From the NCBI RefSeq assembly GCF_000485595.1, contig NW_014577140.1, positions 1-38,871 of the forward strand: a stretch of 38,871 bases of DNA, read 5' to 3'. Of this stretch, positions 10,544 through 22,100 are shown piece after piece. Position 1 is the first letter of the stretch. Each line of letters opens with the position of its first letter. This DNA comes from Priapulus caudatus. Its lineage: Eukaryota > Priapulida > Priapulimorpha > Priapulimorphida > Priapulidae. Both the position numbers and the translations under genes were made by a program. The notes under the pieces are model-generated. The model saw only the letters and a program-made list of their open reading frames with translations, made no database searches and had not been told where the DNA came from.

Positions 10544-11073
10544 CCCGGGGGGGAGTCACTCAGGATATTACTTGGTAAGCATGCTCGTTAGAGAAAACGT
10601 CGAAAAAGGATCGGATTTTGACCCTTTAGCGTCGACGACGTCTTTAGAAAAAGGGATACTTTTTCAGGTTAACCTTCGACGTTTAGGGTCGTCATTTCTT
10701 CTGATTTCGACTTTACAACTGTCATGGTACTCTTCTCTGCTGTTTACCTGATGGGGCTGAAGTGAAATCTTGCTGTGCAGGTCACATTTGGCCATAATAA
10801 ACCAAAATGAAGAAATGAATCAATATAGCTTCTAGTGTATATCTCTATAATACCTATTGAGTGAGAAAATTGTCATTATAAAATTATCATGATTAAGGGA
10901 CCAATTTATTGTGCTACGTTATTTAGGGGGTCCGTTTTAGTGTATTACGCCATTTAGGAGTAGGATTTACATTATCTAATTAAGGTCTAATTATTTACGC
11001 AATTTAGGGTCCAATTTTGAGATGGTTTCACGAGCATGCGTACCAAGTAATACCCTGAGTGCCCACCCCTGGG
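10544..11073. mobile_element. MITE with about 40-bp inverted ends
   Basis: The left end includes CACTCAGGATATTACTTGG and GCATGCTCG. The right end, inverted, reads CACTCAGGGTATTACTTGG and GCATGCTCG. The outer tips CCCGGGGGGG and CCCAGGGGTGGG are hAT-like. The flanking octamers ATTTGCAT (10536-10543) and TTTTGCAA (11074-11081) match at six of eight positions, suggesting a decayed 8-bp duplication. No coding region lies inside. Confidence 0.65.
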
Positions 11074-11298
11074 TTTTGCAAACACCTCTTTTAATACGTG
11101 GCAACGTCTCTGTTAACATTTGGCTACTACTTTCGCGCTATAATTTATGTGTCCACTTTGTCCATATGAGAGATGATTAAGAGGCGGAGACAAATTTCGG
11201 GTTTATCCTGGCAACTATTTGGAGTTTCCACAGTCCGATCAGTCCTGTCAGATTTTGCCCTCGTTTCACTGGGTTATTCGGGCAAATAAAAGGCTAAC
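11074..11298. other. No feature seen between two MITEs
   Basis: Ordinary mixed-composition sequence without a recognisable exon. Confidence 0.4.
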
Positions 11299-11438
11299 AC
11301 TCCATTAGGAGTGTTCCCAACTTTGATATCATTAATGATTAATGATTAATGATTAATGGTTGATAACCCTAACCCTAACCCTAACCTAACCTATAACATA
11401 ACCCTAACCATTAAAGTTGGGAACACTCTTAATGGAGT
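11299..11438. mobile_element. 140-bp MITE containing telomere-like repeats
   Basis: The inverted ends are ACTCCATTAGGAGTGTTCCC and, from the right, ACTCCATTAAGAGTGTTCCC followed by AACTTT in both. The interior is a tandem ATTAATG run followed by AACCCT repeats. No clear target duplication. Confidence 0.65.
11365..11409. repeat. Interstitial AACCCT (TTAGGG-type) telomeric repeat
   Basis: Three perfect hexamers are followed by degenerate AACCT/AACCCT units, all inside the small MITE. Confidence 0.75.
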
Positions 11439-11613
11439 ATCACCCAAATGAAACGGAACCGCGTTTGCCGTCACGACGACTTCAAGTCTTATCGTTGTTA
11501 CGAGCGGACTTCTTTGGATTGGACTTGGTTCCGGCCGGTTGACGGCTACTCGGTTGAATACCCATAGCAATGCTGAGTGATACTATATGCTGTAAGGTCA
11601 CTTTTACAGTGTT

Positions 11614-11775
11614 TTACGGATACTGAGCTGGCTGCCTACTAGACTCGACGACGTTTGGTATGTCGGCATCTTCCTCTTCTGGAATTTCGCTAAAACATGA
11701 ATCTAGGCGATTGATAAGTAACGTGTGCAAGTGCCTTGATGTGCGCGCGAGGTTGTTGTTTTGGTCGGGATACAC
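11614..11775 (-). CDS. DPP-like exon 22 (last coding exon)
   Basis: It starts [17 protein letters not shown] and ends PAQYP followed by TAA. Family members have D-E-x-H here, with His as the third triad member. This exon has D-Q-N-N, so the His is replaced. The acidic [10 protein letters not shown] tail resembles the acidic C-termini of DPP6/DPP10. The acceptor is TTTTCAG, phase 0. Confidence 0.9.
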   Translation of the reverse strand: MYPDQNNNLARTSRHLHTLLINRLDSCFSEIPEEEDADIPNVVESSRQPAQYP

Positions 11776-14772
11776 CTGAAAATAGAAGGCAATAGTGATA
11801 TGACGTTGAACAATACCTAAGTCAGTACTTCTACCACTAAGTTAACACGTATAAATTATTCGCATACGTATATACTATATATTATGTTTACGAGAGCCAG
11901 ATGAGGTACACGTTTTGCAGGTAAGTGTGTTGAGTAACTTTCCTTAATATTCCACATATGATGTAATAATTTTCTTTAGTTCCATTACTATCAATGTCAA
12001 ACAAATAATCAAAATTTTGATATAAACGTATAACTGTATAATCGAATAATTAATGGTTTTATTCGTAAAGTACACAAAGTTTGTGACGTACATAATACAT
12101 TTGCACTCCTTTCCTCGGAACTTACCATGGAGCTGAACTGGATTTTGTTTAATTGAAGTTCCTTCATGAGCACAGCAGAATGCTGGAAGTGTACGTTGTC
12201 GTCTGATTCTCCGTGCACGATGAGGAAGTCTACGTCGGCGAAGTTGGCGGCGTTGAGCATCACTGAAGACGCCTACAGAGATAATGCGCTAATACGTGAG
12301 TACGCTTAAGATGCTGCGGCTGGGCCGAGAGCGATCACGGAATATCTTGGTTCATAATTTCGAAGAACATTAATCCTACGCAATGCACTGTACATTAGTG
12401 CCGGCAACGACTCCATCCCCCGTTGGTTATAGTGACAGACATTGCAGGCATCTCGTGTGTGTGTCTACGGGCGTGCGTATATATATATATATATATATGA
12501 ATGCGTGCGTGCGTGCGTCAAAAGCAAGTCAAATTTAGTGATCGCTGCTGTTGGGCGGGTGTATATGCAATGTAATATCTTTCCACCCGGATGGTGTGTA
12601 GCACAATTATGGCTCATAGAGAACCCTCGGCACGTCTGTCTTTTGTTTACTAGTGATTTCATGTATCTGTGTGCACGTGCATGAGGGTTTGCATGCGCGC
12701 GTCTCGTGGCCATTTTGTTGAAAGAAAACGTACACATGCTTGCTTTTTACCTCGTACTCGGCATAATTATCCATCGCGCCTGGAAGGCCCATGAACCGCT
12801 CGGTATAAACTGAATCTGAAAACGGACAGAGACGTTATAAGAAATTATAATTATCGAATGTACGTTTACTGATTCTTAAGATTGTCCTGTAGGGCTACTA
12901 ATAAAAAGATTCCCTTTACAAAAGTAAAAAAATGTGCCATTTTAAAGCCTAATTACATCAAAACGCAGGTCGTTTATTATTTTGCAGAAGTTCAAATATT
13001 TCCTAACAATTATTTCTTCCCCTTTCCACATTATAGTATCACTTAGTAGATTTTCGACAATACAATAGAGAATGATTACTCAGGTTTTGTCAACTAAGGG
13101 ATCGTGATATAAGTAATTATTCATTATTTATAAGTAATTATTTACACTTCGCTATGTGAGCACTATTGTCCGCCGGTCAACGTTGCACACCCCGCAGATG
13201 TTTAAAGGGCACATGTACGCTTGCTGAGTTTTTCTTAAATTGATATTCTTAGCAAAGACGAGAACACACGACTTGAGTGTTTGCGGGTAACTTTATTAAA
13301 GGGACACTAGCCTCTAGGATTTTACTGCATACAACTGTACTTACTGTATAACAAATCGTCTATACCCACACGTATTTGTTACCAGATACCTAATTTAAAG
13401 GGACAGTAGCCTCTAGGATTTTACTGCATACAACTGTACTTACTGTATAACAAATCGTCTATACCCACACGTATTTGTTACCAGATACCTAATTTAATTG
13501 TTATAATTTATTACACATTAACGCTACGAAATTTGAACGGCGCCATGACACGCGCGACCGTGCTGCCACCCCGAAAAAGTTACGTATTTGACAATTTATT
13601 TTGCACGTGACAGACCGAGGGCTAATGACAAGAATGCAATTATATTTATGCCTAAATGCTATTTAACCGAACGATATTTATTTTAGGGCAAATTTATCCA
13701 TATTATAACTGAAACTATATGTCGTTTATAAGATATTACAATCCTTTTGCTTTTAAATGAATAAATAAGAAACACTCTCGGTCTGTAGGCCTTGCATGGC
13801 TGGAAAGTGGTTTTGCGCAACTTATCAGATCTTTGAGTGGCGCCACCGTCGTTGTAATCAAACTAGTCGTTAGTTTTAAAACATTTTTTAATAATATTTC
13901 TAATGGTGATTGAACCATGAAATTTTTTATGTAGGGTAATTTTAACCTAAATTAACTGAAAATAACCCTAGAACCTAGAGTAAACGATCCCTTTAACTAC
14001 TACTATATTTACTATATAGGCCCTACTATAATTATTACTACTGTATATTTTGTTGCAGAAATCCCACGCGAGGTTAGATGCCGAGACCTCTATTCATTTT
14101 TATAACCAAGTTTATTTGTCGGGATTTCAACGGAGAGATTTTCATCTGATTCATCAGGACGTTTTAACGTGAGTAAAATATTATTATTAAATTATTATAG
14201 ATCATGGATTTTTTTGCTATAAGAATCATAATACAATTATGGTCGGGCATGGGTGAGCTCGGCTGTGCGATTCTGTTATATGTAATAATGCTCAGAAATG
14301 ATACTTACCGTACAGTCGCCAGTTTGTGATCGGTGCAACAGCAATACCACATTGGAAAATATCATTGTTGCGGTTTAAGGGATGACTCAGAGCCCTCGCA
14401 GCAACATATCCTCCATAGGACTGTTAAATACGATAATAAGAAATTTTATTATTATTATTATTATTATTAAATCTTAATTGCATGTAATTTAAATACAAAT
14501 ACATGTACTGAAGACAGTCTTTCTTTTTCCTGATCAAATAATAAATTTCTGAGTAATACAGTACAAAACAGCACTATACAACAAAGAAAAAATATAATAC
14601 AAAAACGACAGTATAGTACTTTATGTACAAGTAAAGTTAAAATCATTTCAACACTCATACGTACTCACTCGCACGCGCTCACTCTGGTATAAACCCACAC
14701 CAATACGTACGCATTCACGCACATATAAACACATACAGACCCACACGCACGCACGCACGGACACACACACAA

Positions 14773-14829
<57 letters not shown>

Positions 14830-17800
14830 CATGGTAAAACCAAGGGTAAACAAATGACATGGTAATCCCAATAACGGTTCAGTTGTGTCTATAATGTTAC
14901 GCACGATTACATGTGTCGCACTGCTAGTGTATTATATTATCTATCGTGAGGAAACTCTGGAATGGCATGCTGTGCGTACTGCGTAGGTAGGCGTAGGGGG
15001 CCCACTAATGACATCGTAAATTACGTGTATATTCTGATAGTAAGACTGTAAGAGTAAAGGCTACTCACCCATCCCCATATAGCGACCTTCTGCGGATCCA
15101 CAAACTTATAGTTATCCCTGATAAAACTGCATACGAAACGAGACGGCAAATTAGTTATGGCACTGGCAGTAGTAGCTGCAATAATATTAGTGGTAATTAT
15201 ATAATGGTAATAGCAGTGTGTAATAGCATATAATGGTGATGTCATGTAGTGGTAATCATAGCATGAGAACCTATATGGTGTACCCAGAATTTACCATATT
15301 CGTTTACTCTTTCTTTGAGATTAACTAAGATGGGGTACATAATCCAACACACTTCACGAACCCCGATGGGTTACGTTTATATTACTATAAGAGCTGCCAT
15401 GGAAATTGATTATCATCGATTTTGTGTGAAATAATTTGACTGTAAAGTATAAATCTACGCACTGTGTTGCGACAAGCTGGTCCGCAATTTCTTTTCGACC
15501 GAGATGTCGGTATATCTCGTACTTCATCATGTTTCCCTGACAACTAGAGCCGCGTCCATCGATAGAGGCGACGATGATGCTGCGGCTAGAGGCAAGATAT
15601 GTTTGCCAGTCGACTTTGAACCGTTCCTGTACCTTCTGCGTGCCGGGACCACCATAGCTGTTATAACAAGTAATAGTCGTCATGATAGACGAATTCGTGA
15701 CCACTATAGTCCTACTATAGTGACTACTATTACTAGTCCCGCGCGCATATTACACTTACTAGCTGTTAACAGTTGTAATGAATTATTTATTTAACTTACA
15801 AGTAACTATAAACATAATACCATATTTTAGTTTAAGTGCAGCATGAATAATATCGATGCCGAATCTTTAATTAGCACAGTGTTCCAATTCGGCAACGTGC
15901 AGGTAAAATTGTTTAATGGTAAACGGTTGCTCATAAACCAATGATGAAATTGCATAATAGTATCGCAAAATAGAAAATCATAATACTTACAATTTGTTGC
16001 CCCTGTTTGGTAAGAAAAATAGATTGTATAAGTGATATGGGGATTGTTATAGCAATAATCTTACAAAACACAATACTATCTCTCTTGTGCATTATTTACG
16101 GTTACATTAGAGCTATTATATTTACTTATAGATTGTTATGTTTAGTGTGAATATTGTATGAATACATATTGCATTAAATTGTATGAAGTAGTGAATAGTG
16201 TGAATATAGTGTGAATATATTGCAAAAAGGCGGTTGTATACCCGTGGTATATGTGATGAATATGTATGTGATATATTACTCTAATTTGTTCTTCTTCGAA
16301 AAGTGCACGCGTAGCCGCAATACTATATACTACGTTCGTAAAGAACGAGAAGAAGGACTTGTAGGATTTCGCTATAATATACAGGAATACTCACGCATCA
16401 ATCAGAAGAGGGTACGTTATGACCTCTTCTTCCTTGTACTCAATTGGAAGATACATCTCCACATTCAACTCTGAAACAGAGTGATTATTAGAATCCGTAC
16501 CAGTCTTGAATGAAATGCTTTCGCTTCTAATATATTGTCCCTATTCAGTGTTAGATGTGTTGTTAAATTTTAATGATTATTATATTCGATTTATTCAGGT
16601 ATAATGTCACACTAATTTAGAGCTTTGAGATAACGTTAAAATTTCAATATTTAAAAATGAGCCCTGTTGCGCAAATACTGCACAGTACTGGGAAATAGAT
16701 TTGCACGCAATGCCGTACAGTTTTCCAGTAGTGATCATCAACAAGGTATACAGAAGTTGCTACAGTTACAAGTAAAATACAATTATACTTACTATAATTG
16801 TCATTTACCGGTACTTGGAAGTATATTTTCTTTGGTAGAGCCGTGTTTTCAACAGTGATGCGTAACTCCGCAGAATCATACAGTATACTCACTGAACGAA
16901 AACAAACGTATACATATAGTAATAATGTCGCAACAAACAAATTATATACTCAGCCTCAGCAACATCAACACGGTGTTGTGTGCGTACATATATTTGTCTG
17001 GGAATGCTTCCCTGCGCGCGTGTATGTGCGTGAACAGACAAGTAATGTCAGTATTACAGTTTTACACGGTGTCTGACGTATACTTGTCATTTCGAATGAC
17101 GAAGAGAAGAACGTTTCGTGGAGCGACTTTCTTTCCAGCGCAACTATGCGTTCTTCTGATGGGTATAGCGCAAAAATTTAATCATGATCAAGATATTGGT
17201 GAGGGTGTTGATGGTGGAATAATAACCCCCTAGTCGTTCGTTTTCTGCAAAAGTCACACCTTTGATTCATTTACTTTGTTGGCAAATTAAGTTAATTCTA
17301 CTATCCCAATCTAGTATAAACTATGTTCGCTGTATTGGCGCGTCGTGTGTGTCGAATCGTTCTAGCAACAGTGGTGGCTAAGAGCATCAGCAGCAAGCAG
17401 ATTGCCACAAACATCATTGTTTATTCGTCGTTTAGCCCCGTATTTCTATCCCGCTACTAACCCGTACCTGGATCTAGCTGCTCAATGCTGTGCAGGGTCC
17501 ATTTGGGAATTCCCGGACCTTGGCAGTGCAGCACGTAGTACGTCGCGCTTTCGCTAAAATGCGCATCGTAGAACTGACAGTCATCGTCCAGCTCGCACGT
17601 CAGACAGACGGGCCGTTTAGGGTTGTCCGCCTGCGGCGTTCCAACGCTCCAGAGGTGGCGCCGCCTGGCGTACTCGCGATGGTTGTCGGTGGCGATGTAG
17701 TAGACGGTGTGTTTGTCGTGATTGTATCCGACGATGCCCGTCACGTCGAATGTGCCGTGCGTGAGCGGGATCTCGTGCACTTCGCGCTTATTATCCTGGT

Positions 17801-19131
17801 AATTTCAAGCACAGCACCAGCAAATTACCGCCCGTTTCGGCAAATCGAATGCTAGGTTAGCCAGCGCGCACATTATATGCATCTAGCGTGGACCCTCAAG
17901 AAAAATCGATGGTAGTAGGCCTATATGCCGAGAAGGGGGTATTTTGCTCTCCGATTCTCAAAGAGTGATATATGCGATTGTCTGTAAAGATCAATGCTTC
18001 TTGATTTGGCTTTCGGCTCTAACGTTGCGTAATGAATAATATGATATAGAAAAAAAACAAGCGAGGCTCAACAACGAATTAGTTAGTTTTGAGTAATTTA
18101 TCATTTTATCCTCGAATGAACCCTGATGTAACCTAGAGTTATTATTCTATAAAACGGTCCAGCAAGATATGCGTAACATTTGTCGACATCATTATAGCGT
18201 TGGTTTTTATTGTCGCTCTTCAACAAGATCACTGCTACGTTACGGATACAGCGCATATACGTACGGACATGTCCAGCATGGTAACGTGCATAAAGTCCCC
18301 GTGACTGGCGTCGCGTTGCGGCAGAATGTAGAAGTAGCTCCGCAGGTCGTCGGCAAACACGGGAGGTTTGTAGACCTCCACCCAGCCGTGCCGCTCCATG
18401 TACGTGTATTGCTGGAACGCAGAACACGCGTGCACGCTACACTGTATATATATACCGCCGACGCCCCATCAAGTCCGTCAAACAAACGGTTTCTGTTACG
18501 CAGCAAAGGCGCGGTGTATGAGGCAGTCGGATTGATCTAACTATTGCATCGCGTATAGGCTCGTTTACATACAAACCCTCGGACGAGCGTCCTGCAATTT
18601 CGATAATGATGGACATGATCGAGGCTGCGGTAGATAAGGGGACAGGCTTAGTGCATCCGTGAATCCGTAACGCTTGAGTAGTTTATCAAGCGCTGCCCAC
18701 GAGACTGTCTTCGACCTGTCTGCTGGCAATCGCTTCCTCCACCAACGCTATCCCCATCCGCGTCGAACATGCTGCGCTAAGATTTCATTCCCATTTTGTG
18801 GAGGAATGGCCACGTAATATTTAATAATCCTTATTTTTATTCGTTTATAATAATCAAAAGGGTTAAATTACTTACAGAGTTACATTGTCCGTAGGAGGTG
18901 GTGCTACACAGCGAAAACACGGATACGTTCTGTTGTCTGTTCATAAAAATCACGGACACCTGACTGTCGTCAATGAAGCTGACCTGGGTGAAATAGTGTT
19001 CTCTGAAAACGTAGACATTTTGTAAGTATAGTAGAACAAAAAATGTGGGCGTGGTAGGACAACGTATTTACATGTATTATATAAATCATTTATCCTGTAA
19101 GTCGACGCTTTATATATATTATATATATATA

Positions 19132-19164
<33 letters not shown>

Positions 19165-22100
19165 GTGTGCGTGTATAGCTGTCTGTTGGCTCGTTCAATT
19201 TCAAACCGTCGCTTGTGCTCTCGCATGCGTCGCACACAGATCCGCCATCTACCTTCAGACCACGCGCACGCACGCATACACACATATGCACGAACGCGCG
19301 CACACACACACACACACACACGCACGCACTCGCACGCACACACACACGCAGGCACGCACATTAACACGCACGCGCACGCACACACGCACGCAGGTACACA
19401 CATTATACACACACACTCACATATAATACGCACACACACGCACGCACGCACACACACACATGCACCCTAGGGGGTGGCATCTCGCACAAATGGACCACGT
19501 ACGGTAGACTCGCGATGTAAGCCGGGGGCTTTAGTGTTACTATCACCGTAGGGTTTCTCGTGTCGAAAACACTAAGCGTCACGTTGGATTCTTTTCACCA
19601 GCCTGCAAATACGAGATTAAGCATTTCGTCAGGGAACATTTCATCCAAATTGCTTGTACGGAAGCGCGATTTCCAATAAATAACAATTCTTATCAATAAC
19701 CTGAGTGTGCGTGCACGCGCGTGTGTGTGTGTGTGTGCGTGCGTGCGTGTGTGTGTGTGTGCGGGCGTGCGTGTGTGTGTATGCGGTTGTTAACTGCTGT
19801 GCGTAAATACAATGTGTAAATTGCACACACGTGCATGTTTGTATCAGATTAATTAGACAAATATTATTTTAATTAATGAGGTGTGGTACAGTCATAATCG
19901 ATTGAAGATGTGGATATTAACAAAGCAACATATAGAAGAATGGGAAGAGGAATGGTAGACGCCAATTTATAACCTGCTATACAAGGGATGATGGGGAATT
20001 AAAGGAACAGTGTGTGTGAGGGCTCAGAACCCCATTACTGTGATTCAGATGAGATTTACTGTAGAGTAATCAGCCAAGATCGCATATAAGGGCAATAAGG
20101 AAAATATACATCAACAGGCGGGCTCGATTGAAAGGAGGATGTGAAACCGCGGGACCGTTTGGAGGCCCGATGAAAGTCGTTTGATATATAATGACTGGCA
20201 GTTTCAGAGAACGGGGCAGAACAGGACGTTTAGCCAAATTCAATCTGTAGTGGTATTGTATCAAATCGTATTAATTCCTTATTGTAACCGTGTACGAGTC
20301 GACATAATTGCCCAAAACATCGTTAATTTATAACGGTGTTTTTTTTATACATAATCGGTTACGTCGGAATAGTAGGGTGTATCGCGCCATATTGATAATC
20401 TATGATCGATTGGTGATACAGCAGAATTAGCCTCTGATAGCGTATGAAATGCAAAGATGTTTCTGGTGTGTCATCAATATATGTTATGTGATTATTGATA
20501 TAATCATCGTGAAGTGATCGAACATCATAAATCTGAGAATAATATCCAATTAAAATGAATTTCCTACTGGGAGTCAATGTTGATCTATTTAGCGTGTTTA
20601 CCTTTGGATATCGCATTTCCTTTACGGTCGTATAGGGATCCATTTCATCGCCGTATATCGGGAAATAGTATGGTTTGACCTCGGTGTCGTTGAAGGTTGC
20701 ATAACAGAGTTTATGACCACTAGGCGACCACCAAATAGCGTGATCGCTTCGTATTATTTCCTCTGTAATTGACAATATTTTATATAATAAAATGATCGAT
20801 AACTCGAGTAGAGCGTGTAAACTAATAATCGTTTTGAATTTCTTGTTGTAATAATAACGCTTCCACTGAATATAGCACCCAAATTTTTCACAGGGGCCCA
20901 ACGAAAACAGTCGGCTACCGAAATAACCAAATCCGCGATCACGGACCACTTAGCGAAGGACAATCACACCATCGATTGGGATAATTCGAAGATCATCGAT
21001 CGCGAGCCAATCAAAATCAAAATCAATCAGATTAAGGAGGCCATCTGGATCCGCAAGATCCCGAACATCAACCGTGACGAGGGGGGATACAGACTTTGAG
21101 AAAGCGTCCTGATAGGAGGCGAAACGTCAGCTGTACGTTTTCAATCAACACGGTTGAGTAACAATTAACCCAGATAGGTCTATCCAAGAGTACATAATGG
21201 AAGATCTATCGTATCAAGAGCTAATAAACATTTTGTGTTTATTAGCTCTTGATCGTATCTAACCCATTTTCCTAGGGGCAAAGCATCGTGCGTGGTGTGT
21301 TCTGAAACCATTGACGGACCATGTAATGTATCTACATTCCTCTGGCGAGCATATGCCCCTGGGCTCCCCCCCCCCCGCTAGCTACGGCCCCAGGATTGAG
21401 GATAGATAAGATAGAAAAGAAAAGCATCTATGTTTCTGTGACTTTGCGTGATTCTCACGACTGTGCCATCGCCACTGTGCTCGTTGTTGAGCGTATCCGC
21501 GGTCAGCAACGAAGTTCAGTCAATTATGTCCGTGGCCATCAGCCGCGCGCGCGCCCATTCATTGTTGGTTTAACCGCAGTAATTACCTTCGTAAACCCAA
21601 TCTGGGATACCGTTGAATACAACAGCCATCTCTCCATCGTGTGTCACGCGTAGAGGCTTCTCCGCGTCCCACGCGTCTTGTTTATAGTAGATGTTATTTT
21701 TGTAGACCATCGCCTGTAGTAACAAGACAATCGACGCCCTTAGAACATCGTCAATGAAACGAGCCGCTGCGTGGCGGAGGAGTACAAAGAACGCCAAGTA
21801 ATATTTTGTCAATGGGTACAGCCAATAGAACTACTACCGTTCACGAAACTCTCGTGCATATTGCTAGGATACGACGCTAATTGTGTCGACAGCTCAAATT
21901 CTTGCCTTTCTAGACGAATTCATTAGGCCACGCCAATCATTCCGCGGGTATATCTGGTTATTGGTAATAATACGCGAGCAAGAGTGTCTACTTACTAAGC
22001 TGTGTCCGACAGGCGCCCAGCCGCAGTACTGAAGCTTGCCGTTCTCGTCGGAAGACTCTGCGTAAACATCTTTTAATACCCTGAAGAGCAACAGCACCTA

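Noticed and set aside
14085-14165. Minus-strand CCTGATGAATCAGATGAAAA...GAAATCCC resembling a ribozyme or retroelement tail
   Set aside because: CTGATGA and GAAA are present, but the intervening 22 bases cannot form stem II. It may be an old retroelement tail, without enough evidence to name one.
16804-16891. Shorter exon 15 ending at a GTAAAT donor
   Set aside because: It would bring exon 16 into a frame with an immediate stop. The GTAAGT donor at 16791-16792 restores phase and matches the family alignment.
21100-21150. Hammerhead-like CTGATAGGAGGCGAAACGTC after the Penelope-like stop
   Set aside because: The core needs CUGANGA before stem II; here it reads CUGAUAG and the flanking stem does not pair.
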